From NCBI GenBank assembly GCA_036386415.1, contig DASVVT010000060.1, positions 62,001 to 126,000 on the forward strand: 64,000 bases of DNA, given 5' to 3'. Positions within the stretch are counted from its first letter, which is position 1; each line of letters begins with the position of its first letter. The notes below the pieces were generated by a model, which saw only the letters and a list, made by a program, of their open reading frames with translations, was not told the origin of the DNA and did not search any database. Below, one piece after another: positions 17,778 through 26,717 of this stretch. A program made the position numbers and the translations under genes. This stretch comes from DASVVT01 sp036386415. Its GTDB lineage: Bacteria > Acidobacteriota > Blastocatellia > Pyrinomonadales > Pyrinomonadaceae.

Positions 17778-18914
17778 CTATCCCTTTTCGTTTGCGAATG
17801 CTGCTGCCGGGCCGTTGGGGTCAATAAAATCTTTGAGCGCGGAGTAGGGGATAAAGACCCTGTCGAGAGCCGCGACGACGTGCGGCAGGTGATAGTAGAC
17901 GAACACTCCCCGCCGCGACATAGCCCAACTATTCCAACTCTCAAGCTCAGAATCTTCTGCCGAAAATCTCGGCCCCTCGTCAGTCTGTTTACCGTCTGTC
18001 TCATACTCCTTTCTGATGCGCTCGTTCATGTTATCGGCAGAGTATTGACGGATCACCTTTTTGTAGTCGGAGCCCTGTTTGAAAAGAGACTCCATGGAGA
18101 CTTCGCGTCCGGCGCGCAGGTCGTATGTGAGGGCGTAGTGGTAAGCGTTCGGGTGAGCGCCGTCTGCGAAAACATCCTCGTTGATCTCGACGCTGATGAG
18201 GTCGCCCGTCGCGAGCAGAACGTTGTAGTCCGCCTCGTAGTAGTGATTCTCGGCCCCGGCGGCGTCGCTCCTGTAATCGCTGACCGCTTTCTCTATCATT
18301 GAGCTCACACGTTTATTGAAGTCTGCGATTGGCTGTTCGTTGCTGCCCGTGAGCTGCGGGTAGACGGCGCGGATTCCAAGACGCTTTTCCTTGATCGTCT
18401 TTGGAACGATTTGCAGACTGTTTGTGAACTCGACGGGCTGCTCTGTCAGATAAACGGGGGACTCATCTTTCCCGTCTGATGGCAACCACTTTCCATCTAT
18501 AGCAGCGTTCGGGCCTTCGAGCGACTGCTCGCTATACTGACCATCGAAGCGCCCTGTCTGCTTGCCCTTCGCGTCGAATTCCTGGAGCGTGAGCTTGCCT
18601 TGAGAGTCGATACGGCCTTTGAGCGTGAGGCTTTGATCCTTGCCGTCATAAGCGTACGTCCCCGAAAGGCTCTCGCCCTCGCGCCGCAGCTTCATCTCGA
18701 TAGCGTGGCCGCTGATGTTGCCCCGAAACAACTTTGAAAAAGAGGTCGAGCTGACGGTCGTGCCGGGGCTCTGGTCTGTCGCCGCCGCCGTCGGCTGCGC
18801 GGCGGTCTCCGCCTGTCCTCCCGTTCCTGTTTGCGCCTCAACCTTCTTGCTCTTTTGTGAGACGCAGGCCGTGAAGGCTAAGAACGTCAACAGTGTCGCT
18901 GAGATTAATCTCAT
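17778..18914 (-). CDS. DUF3298/RsiV-like lipoprotein
   Basis: A 378-residue protein. The N-terminus MRLISATLLTFLAFTAC ends in a lipobox (FTAC), so it is a lipoprotein. A middle region (about 55-165) resembles small-molecule-insensitive beta-strand repeats (SGTYAYDGKDQSLTLKGRI). The C-terminal half (about 180-370) matches the DUF4163/DUF3298 arrangement, with VFADGAHPNAYHYALTYDLRAGREV as the clearest segment. This domain is found in RsiV, an anti-sigma factor that binds lysozyme, and in many periplasmic proteins of unknown role. No sigma factor gene is adjacent, so an RsiV function is not implied. Confidence 0.8.
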   Translation of the reverse strand: MRLISATLLTFLAFTACVSQKSKKVEAQTGTGGQAETAAQPTAAATDQSPGTTVSSTSFSKLFRGNISGHAIEMKLRREGESLSGTYAYDGKDQSLTLKGRIDSQGKLTLQEFDAKGKQTGRFDGQYSEQSLEGPNAAIDGKWLPSDGKDESPVYLTEQPVEFTNSLQIVPKTIKEKRLGIRAVYPQLTGSNEQPIADFNKRVSSMIEKAVSDYRSDAAGAENHYYEADYNVLLATGDLISVEINEDVFADGAHPNAYHYALTYDLRAGREVSMESLFKQGSDYKKVIRQYSADNMNERIRKEYETDGKQTDEGPRFSAEDSELESWNSWAMSRRGVFVYYHLPHVVAALDRVFIPYSALKDFIDPNGPAAAFANEKG

Positions 18915-18984
18915 TGGTTTGTCTCCTGCCCATGTATTTGAGCGAAGGTCGGCCCTGCGTGCCGCAGCCGTGCGCGCCGGTTGA

Positions 18985-19046
18985 GGATTGTAGATTAAAG
19001 ACGCTGCTCTTCAATACGCAATCCGCAATCCACAATCCGCAATTCC
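18985..19046. repeat. Degenerate GCAATCC repeat element
   Basis: GGATTGTAGATTAAAG on the left and a run of CAATCCGCAATCCACAATCC on the right form a weak inverted repeat. It belongs to the GCGGATT/GCGGAAT class and lies between the DUF3298 gene start and the uvrB stop. Confidence 0.45.
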
Positions 19047-19061
19047 CATGTCTGTCCTTGC

Positions 19062-21050
<1,989 letters not shown>

Positions 21051-21086
21051 TCGATAATAAGCTCTTTCTTCGGGAGGATGATTCGA

Positions 21087-21305
21087 TTATGTATTCCCAT
21101 CCTCTACATCGTAGAGGTTCGCTTTGATCGAGAAGTCTGGCGAGGCCAAAATCTTTACTTGTCGCAATTGTGCCATGACACTTTGATTCGATTCATCTTC
21201 ATCATTACACTTCGCTTCAAAATCTTTAACAACCCTGTATAGTCCTTCCAGATATTTTTCTGGTGCTCTTTGAATTTCAGCAACTATATCTTCTCCGGTC
21301 ACCAC
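21087..21305 (-). CDS. Small protein of unknown function in toxin-antitoxin-like module
   Basis: A 72-residue ORF starting at one of two tandem GTG codons, with SD AAGGAG 8 nt upstream. The protein is acidic and mostly helical (MVTGEDIVAEIQRAPEKYL). It resembles small antitoxin-like or addiction-module partners in size and composition, but I do not recognise a family. It lies 48 bp behind the frameshifted DUF5615 gene and 36 bp before uvrB, in an AT-richer patch. Confidence 0.55.
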   Translation of the reverse strand: MVTGEDIVAEIQRAPEKYLEGLYRVVKDFEAKCNDEDESNQSVMAQLRQVKILASPDFSIKANLYDVEDGNT

Positions 21306-21353
21306 CGGATCAACTCCTTAGAGCTTAAAGGAAAGATGCTCTTACGAAGGCGC

Positions 21354-21702
21354 TCATTTCAGCGGCAAGTATGCCACTCGATTCGTCCATTCCTCAGGCT
21401 CGGTGGCTTGCGCAATTAACTCTAAGTCCTTAAAATTGACCAACCGTGATATTTAGCTGGTGTGCGTAAATAACACCGGCAAATCTTTCTTCAGTTTCTT
21501 GTCGCCCCGCTGCTTCTCTCAGAAGATCATCGTCCTGCGTGAAAAGAATACGGCCAAGCTGTGTTGCACGGTCTAACAGGCGTGAATCATCAAATTCTCC
21601 TGCATCATCCTCTTGTGCCGTCAGAATATCCACCCCGCGTAAGCGTAACCCTGCGGTAACGGCGCGGCGCACGTGAACATCCATATAAAGCTTGATGCTC
21701 AT
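21354..21702 (-). pseudogene. DUF5615 family PIN-like (toxin-type) gene with +1 frameshift
   Basis: The first 90 codons (to stop TAA at 21430-21432) encode a DUF5615-type protein: MSIKLYMDVHVRRAVTAGLR, DDSRLLDRATQLGRILFTQD and RFAGVIYAHQ. The expected C-terminal segment follows in the +1 frame from 21431 to 21354 (KDLELIAQATEPEEWTNR, then VAYLPLK and stop). The junction reads CAA TTT TAA G. The family usually has about one more residue here, which favours a deletion, so I call it a frameshifted pseudogene. However, TTTT followed by TAA would also permit +1 slippage. PIN-like toxins are nucleases paired with DUF433 antitoxins, as here (1-nt overlap with the upstream gene). Confidence 0.7.
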
Positions 21703-22196
21703 TATTGACAGTTTCCTGCTCTCTCCTTAGCAAGACACTCATTACAAAGCTCTCCGGTTGTCGGTCTAGACGAGCCTATTTTCTCTTCATAGTCGGATGT
21801 AGGCCAAAATGAACAATTTCCACACCAGTGCCAGGTGTCACCCTTTGTTCTCTTACGATAGGCTTTTACTGGATGCTCAACCTTGGTTCGGGCTTTTTTA
21901 AATTCCAGCAGCTTCTGACGCAGTGGTGAATCAGATATTTGCTTGGTGAGCTTATCACTCTCCTGCCAACGTCGCTCTATCTCAGCTTCTAACGCGGCTT
22001 GATGGTCGTAGTAGTAAGCTAGTGCTGCATGAATTTGCGCTAGAGAGAGGTGGGGGTATTGAAAATGCATCTCCTCAGGGCTTGAGCCATGTACAATTTT
22101 ATCTATAACGACTTCGATAACCTTCACGTTAGTATCATCAATCCAAGCCACCCCATCCTTGTCAATTTCTATATGCGTTGTAGTAATAGTAGACAT
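21702..22196 (-). CDS. DUF433 protein with CxxC...CxxC C-terminal extension (antitoxin-like)
   Basis: A 164-residue protein. Residues about 5-80 match DUF433 (HIEIDKDGVAWIDDTNVKV, HGSSPEEMHFQYPHLSLAQI, HAALAYYYDHQ), a small helix-turn-helix-like family usually encoded just before a DUF5615 gene and regarded as an antitoxin. Typical members end near residue 80-110. Here an extra domain follows with CGNC (near 127-130) and CNEC (near 152-155), probably a zinc ribbon. The stop overlaps the next start by one base (TAATG). SD AGAGGTG and a promoter-like TATAAT precede it. Confidence 0.82.
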   Translation of the reverse strand: MSTITTTHIEIDKDGVAWIDDTNVKVIEVVIDKIVHGSSPEEMHFQYPHLSLAQIHAALAYYYDHQAALEAEIERRWQESDKLTKQISDSPLRQKLLEFKKARTKVEHPVKAYRKRTKGDTWHWCGNCSFWPTSDYEEKIGSSRPTTGELCNECLAKERAGNCQ

Positions 22197-22234
22197 AGCT
22201 TTTCACCTCTTCCCTAATCAATGCCGAACAATAG

Positions 22235-22264
22235 ATTATACGCAGCGACGCGCGATGCTCACAA
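22235..22264 (-). promoter_or_regulatory. Candidate sigma70-type promoter for the DUF433 module
   Basis: On the minus strand TTGTGA (22259-22264) and a perfect TATAAT (22235-22240) are separated by 18 nt, upstream of the DUF433 ATG at 22196. The -35 box lies in the loop and arm of the hairpin at 22246-22281. Confidence 0.45.
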
Positions 22265-22281
22265 ATGAGCATCGCGCGTCG
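22246..22281 (-). terminator. 16-bp GC-rich hairpin after the large HEAT/coiled-coil gene
   Basis: GACGCGCGATGCTCA (22247-22261) pairs perfectly with TGAGCATCGCGCGTC (22266-22280) around the loop CAAA. One more C-G pair extends the stem. It lies 33 nt after the stop of the 22314 gene and probably ends that transcript. There is no T tract. Confidence 0.55.
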
Positions 22282-22313
22282 TTATAGTCAGTAAGATGAA
22301 ACTAAAGTGTCGC

Positions 22314-25300
22314 TCAGGCAGCCGATGAGGTGTCGGGCGAGGACTGGCTGCTGATCTGGTAGATCGCTTCCATGACCGCCGAGCGAACTTCTGTCGGCAA
22401 TGATCCGCGCACGGCGAGGCGGCGGAAGGCAGGGAGAATCTCCTGCTGGCCGCTCAAGGCTAGAAGTTTGACGACCGCGAGGCGCACTTCGTTGTTCGGG
22501 TGATCTTCGATGGCGCGCAGCAGCGGCTGGACTTCGCCCGCCTTCGACATCAGGAAGAGCAGCGAGAAAGCGTCGTAGGTCTTCTCGCGGCTTTCACCCA
22601 TCAGGTGGCCGATGGCCTCGCTGGCGAGTCCCGAAGAAGCGAGCGCCGCGCCGATGGCACGACGACGTTCGGGCGGGGCTTCGCGCAGGGCGCGCGTGAA
22701 TGTGGCGGCGCGATCCGTGTGCAGATTGTAGAGCGAGCGCGCCGCCGCGTTGCGTACATCCTGCGACGGATCGTCGAAGGCGGCTGTGAGCTCGCGGAAC
22801 GAGTCGTCGCCGCCCAGCCGCCCAAGGTCTGCGACAGCCGAGGCGCGCTCGCTCTCATCTTCGCTGCCGAGGCGTTTGAGGATGGCGCTGGGGACGGTGG
22901 AGAGGTCTTCGCCGAGAGGTGCGATACCCTTATCAACGACCGCCTGATCGATCTCTTTGGTCGGGCTTCCGGCGGCGGCGCGCGGCTGTTCGACCGTTTC
23001 GGGGACGAAGGCTTCCGGCGCGGCTGGCTGCTGGAAGGCGGGCGTCTCCGGCACAGGCTCAGCCATGATCGGCTCAGGCCCCAGTTCCGCGAGTCCCTTC
23101 TCTTCTTCAACAGGCGCGATGTCCTTCGATTTGATGGGAGTCGCGTGACGGACGATTTCCGGCTCAGTGATGTCCACCTCGATCCATCCAGCAGCAGTCC
23201 CATCGTTGCGCTCGATCAAGGATTCCTGGGCTGGATCGAAAGAGGCAGCTTCGGTCGGGACGGGCTCGACGGCTTTCGTTTGCCCGGCGAGCGAGGCGGC
23301 CACGTCCGGCTCTATGACCTGCCGCCGCTTAAGCTCTTCTTCACTGCGCAGGCGCGTAGCTTCGGCCTCGGCACGCATCCGTGCCTGCTCAGCTTCCGCA
23401 CGCTGACGCTCGGCCTCCTCTGCGGCGCGCTGACGTGCCGCTTCAGCCTCGGCGCGCTGCCGCGCAGCCTCTTCCTCCGCGCGCTTGCGCTCTTCTTCGG
23501 CTTTCAGGCGTGCCTCTTCCTCGGCACGCTGGCGAGCTGCTTCAGCCTCAACACGCTGGCGCTCCTCTTCCGCTTTCCGGCGAGCCTCTTCTTCTGCACG
23601 AAGGCGTTCTGCCTCTGCACGTTGGCGCTCTTCTTCGGCGCGTCTGCGTGCCTCCTCTTCCGCACGAAGACGCGCCGCTTCCGCCTCAGCACGCTGACGC
23701 GCTTCTTCCGCACGCTGGCGTTCCTCTTCAGCACGAAGGCGTGCGGCCTCTTCTTCAGCACGTATGCGCTCCTCTTCAGCGCGAAGCTTTGCCGCCTCTT
23801 CCTCCGCACGCTTGCGCGCCTCTTCTTCAACGCGTTGGCGTTCCTCTTCAGCACGTCTACGTGCCTCTTCTTCTGCACGCTGGCGCGCTTCCTCTTCCGC
23901 ACGAAGGCGTGCGGCTTCTTCCTCGGCTCTTCGACGCGTATCCTCTTCAGCCTGCCGGCGAGCCTCTTCCTCTGCTTTCCGACGGGCTTCTTCTTCCTCG
24001 GCTCTTCGGCGCGCTTCTGCTTCAACGCGCTGGCGCTCTTCTTCCGCACGTCTGCGCGCCTCTTCTTCCTCTGCCTTCCGGCGTGCCTCTTCCTCAGCAC
24101 GTTGACGAGCCTCTTCCTCGGCGCGCTGGCGAGCTTCAGCTTCGGCACGCTGGCGAGCTGCTTCAGCCTCAACACGCTGGCGCTCCTCTTCCGCTTTCCG
24201 GCGAGCCTCTTCTTCTGCACGAAGGCGCGCAGCCTCAGCTTCGGCTTTCAGGCGTTCCTCCTCGGCACGTTTGCGCTCTTCTTCGGCTTTCAGGCGTTCC
24301 TCTTCAGCACGTCTGCGCGCCTCTTCTTCTGCACGCTGGCGCGCTTCCTCTTCTTCCTCCTCAGCGCGCCTCCTGCGCGAAGCAGCCTCTTGAGCCGCCA
24401 GGGCTCCCGCTGCGATGAGCGGGGTGGCTGCGCCGAGCGCCCCAAGCCCGCTTGTGCTTTCATCAGACGCAGTGTCACTGAGGGCTGCGGGCGATGCCGC
24501 TTCGGCCCTTGTCGTTTCAGGCTCGGGCACTGTGTCGAGGGCTTCCGGCTGGACAGACGTTTCGACTGAGGGAATCTCCGCTGTCTCTACGGAAGGAGTT
24601 TTAAACGTCTCGGTCGCGCCCTCTTCCGTCTCAAGGCTCGCGGCCTCTTCAATGCGGGGCGCATCCGTTTCGGCTATCACGGGTGCGACTTCGACAGTCT
24701 GCGTCTCTTCAACCGTCGCGGGAACAGATGCGGCCTCTTCATCCTTCGCCGCCACGGCGGGCGTGCTGGCTTCGATGGCGCGTCGGATCAGACCTCTTGG
24801 AACTTTGCGATCCTTCTCTCTCTTGAGCAAAGATTCGAGTGCCGCCTGCGCCTCCGGATCACGCATGTCGGCCAGAGATTCAACCGCCGCGCGGCGTACT
24901 TCAGGCGACGGGTCTTCAAGAGCAGCGACGAGGTGCGGGGTCGCCGCACGATCACGCGCAAGCCCCAGCGAGCGAGCCGCAGAAGCGCGTTCGCCAGCAG
25001 CTTCGGCTGTACGCAGGTCGCGCGTCGCTTCATCAAAGTAATCGTGCTTGATGAACGCCTCGCGCGCACGCTCGCGTCGCTCTTCATTGCGGCTGGCTAA
25101 TGCTGCGAGCAGTCCGGCGGCAATGAGCTGGCGCGTTCCGGCGTCGGACGTGCCGATTACAGACTCATCGTACCTGTCACCCGCGAGCAGATTATTGACC
25201 TCCACATCTGCGCGCTCGACCCCGGCAGCCGACGACGGTTCGATCTCTCTGCTTTCAACTGCCGCAGGCGCGGTGGCTGTAGTCTCAGCGGGCGCGCTCT

Positions 25301-26480
25301 CAACTGTGCGCGCCGCTACTTCCTCTTCCGCTGCGGCGGCGGCGGTCGCAACCGGCACAGCAACAGCAGCAGCAGTAGTAGTAGCGGTCGTTGCGTCAAG
25401 AGATGCGGCCTTGGAGCTTGTGACAGGAGCATCCTTCAAGGTGCTCTTTTCCGTTGTGGTCGTCGAGGCAGCGCTCCTACCACGATCACCTCTGCGCGCG
25501 GTCAGCACCCACCCGATGATCAAAAGCACGAGCGCGCCGAGCAGAACCAGCAGCCAGTTCTGCCTGAGTATTGCGCCCAGGGTCCTGGTTTCGGCTGCGG
25601 GTTGATTGGAAGTGGGCTGAACGGCTGGCGGAGGCGCGGGCGCACCCGTCTGCGTCTGCGCGATCTGCTGTGTCGGAGCCGCAGATGGAGCTACTGATGG
25701 AGACGCCAGGGGTGACGGCGAGACGGACGCGGTCGGAGGCACAGTCCCCGTCTGCTCCGCTTCGTCGCCGCTCACAGGTATGTCCGGGTACTCATTAACG
25801 GAATAATCACCTACCCCAGCAGAGCCCCTATTTCTTCGTCTGGCGCGCGCGCCTACTGTAGATGTATCTCCGGTGTTTGTCGCATTATCGTTAGAGGTCG
25901 TCGTGACCGTTGTATTCTGCGTGCCTGTGCTCGCGCCGTTCAGATTGGCCTCATTGCTGTTCGAAGTGTTGATCGGCGGCTTGATGTCTATTTTGGTCGT
26001 GTTCGCACTGGTCTTCGTCCCCGGCGCTGTGAAGACGACCTCCAGACGGTTGAATTTTTGATCGACGCGTGCGCTCACTCCCGGCTGCAAGCGAAACGAC
26101 AGGACGACATCCGTGCCGCGCTTCTCCACCTTGACATCTTCAAAGCCGCGACCGCGAAACTGGCTCAACAGGCGCGGCGCGTCGGCCTGTGGGATGACCA
26201 CGAAAAAGCGGTCGCCGCTGCGGTAGGCCGAATAGTCGTTGAGCGCCGCGTCCGAGGTGATCGTGACACGCGACCCGTCGGGAGTCTCGACGACGCGCAG
26301 CGGGGCGATGTTCTTCTTCTGCGCATTCGCCGTGGAGACGGCTGCGCTGGAATCGCTCGGCTGGGGCTGTCTCTTCTTCTGTGCGCCCGCATCGAGGCCC
26401 GCTAAAGAGACGAGCACGGCGAGCGCGAGCGAAGCGATAAGCAGGCGGTATGCGTTATTGGATAAGAGTGAGCGCGCCAT
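22314..26480 (-). CDS. AMIN-TM-HEAT protein with ~350-residue charged single helix
   Basis: A 1388-residue protein when started at ATG 26480, which gives a clean signal-like N-terminus; an in-frame ATG at 26531 is possible. Order: N-terminal hydrophobic segment; AMIN-like domain (about 60-153); Thr/Asn/Pro-rich linker; TM helix NWLLVLLGALVLLIIGWVL (about 305-327); HEAT repeats (about 467-567, e.g. ATPHLVAALEDPSPEVRRA); acidic linker; a run of EEEARRRAEEE-type sequence (about 693-1047), which forms a stable charged helix or coiled coil; a linker; and C-terminal HEAT repeats (about 1193-1383). The AMIN part should be outside and the rest inside the cytoplasm. A paralogue lies just upstream. Function unknown; a long spacer or scaffold at the envelope is inferred. 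Confidence 0.85.
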   Translation of the reverse strand: MARSLLSNNAYRLLIASLALAVLVSLAGLDAGAQKKRQPQPSDSSAAVSTANAQKKNIAPLRVVETPDGSRVTITSDAALNDYSAYRSGDRFFVVIPQADAPRLLSQFRGRGFEDVKVEKRGTDVVLSFRLQPGVSARVDQKFNRLEVVFTAPGTKTSANTTKIDIKPPINTSNSNEANLNGASTGTQNTTVTTTSNDNATNTGDTSTVGARARRRNRGSAGVGDYSVNEYPDIPVSGDEAEQTGTVPPTASVSPSPLASPSVAPSAAPTQQIAQTQTGAPAPPPAVQPTSNQPAAETRTLGAILRQNWLLVLLGALVLLIIGWVLTARRGDRGRSAASTTTTEKSTLKDAPVTSSKAASLDATTATTTAAAVAVPVATAAAAAEEEVAARTVESAPAETTATAPAAVESREIEPSSAAGVERADVEVNNLLAGDRYDESVIGTSDAGTRQLIAAGLLAALASRNEERRERAREAFIKHDYFDEATRDLRTAEAAGERASAARSLGLARDRAATPHLVAALEDPSPEVRRAAVESLADMRDPEAQAALESLLKREKDRKVPRGLIRRAIEASTPAVAAKDEEAASVPATVEETQTVEVAPVIAETDAPRIEEAASLETEEGATETFKTPSVETAEIPSVETSVQPEALDTVPEPETTRAEAASPAALSDTASDESTSGLGALGAATPLIAAGALAAQEAASRRRRAEEEEEEARQRAEEEARRRAEEERLKAEEERKRAEEERLKAEAEAARLRAEEEARRKAEEERQRVEAEAARQRAEAEARQRAEEEARQRAEEEARRKAEEEEARRRAEEERQRVEAEARRRAEEEEARRKAEEEARRQAEEDTRRRAEEEAARLRAEEEARQRAEEEARRRAEEERQRVEEEARKRAEEEAAKLRAEEERIRAEEEAARLRAEEERQRAEEARQRAEAEAARLRAEEEARRRAEEERQRAEAERLRAEEEARRKAEEERQRVEAEAARQRAEEEARLKAEEERKRAEEEAARQRAEAEAARQRAAEEAERQRAEAEQARMRAEAEATRLRSEEELKRRQVIEPDVAASLAGQTKAVEPVPTEAASFDPAQESLIERNDGTAAGWIEVDITEPEIVRHATPIKSKDIAPVEEEKGLAELGPEPIMAEPVPETPAFQQPAAPEAFVPETVEQPRAAAGSPTKEIDQAVVDKGIAPLGEDLSTVPSAILKRLGSEDESERASAVADLGRLGGDDSFRELTAAFDDPSQDVRNAAARSLYNLHTDRAATFTRALREAPPERRRAIGAALASSGLASEAIGHLMGESREKTYDAFSLLFLMSKAGEVQPLLRAIEDHPNNEVRLAVVKLLALSGQQEILPAFRRLAVRGSLPTEVRSAVMEAIYQISSQSSPDTSSAA

Positions 26481-26564
26481 TTTGTGTTTCACCGGGGCTG
26501 ATGGACTAATAAAGGCTAAAACCGCCTGCATTATGCAACGCGGAAGGCTCTCTTGTCACTAAAA

Positions 26565-26715
26565 ACAGTAGACAGTAGACAGTAGCCAGGAGCCAGGAGA
26601 ACAGAAAATCCGACGTTGTGGTTGATGTTGTTCACCATAAATTATAGTAGATAGCGAAGGCGTCGCACTCTGCTTTCTTTCTACTGGCTACTGACTACTG
26701 TCTTCTGTCTACTGC
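26565..26715. repeat. Intergenic inverted-repeat element, CAGTAGAC class
   Basis: Arms 26565-26604 and 26681-26715 are CAGTAGAC/CAGTAGCC units and complements, around a core of about 75 nt unlike those at 5.5 and 16 kb. It lies between the two AMIN-HEAT genes and ends 3 nt from the upstream gene's stop. Confidence 0.8.
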
Positions 26716-26717
26716 TT

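Noticed and set aside
17756..18004. Extended start of the FAD oxidase at 18004
   Set aside because: It overlaps the upstream DUF3298 gene and the extra residues have no family features.
22500..24569. A 689-codon plus-strand ORF opposite the AMIN-HEAT-helix gene
   Set aside because: It is the antisense of the charged-helix repeats; its Phe/Leu-rich repeats mirror the Glu/Arg codons. The minus-strand gene has the domains.
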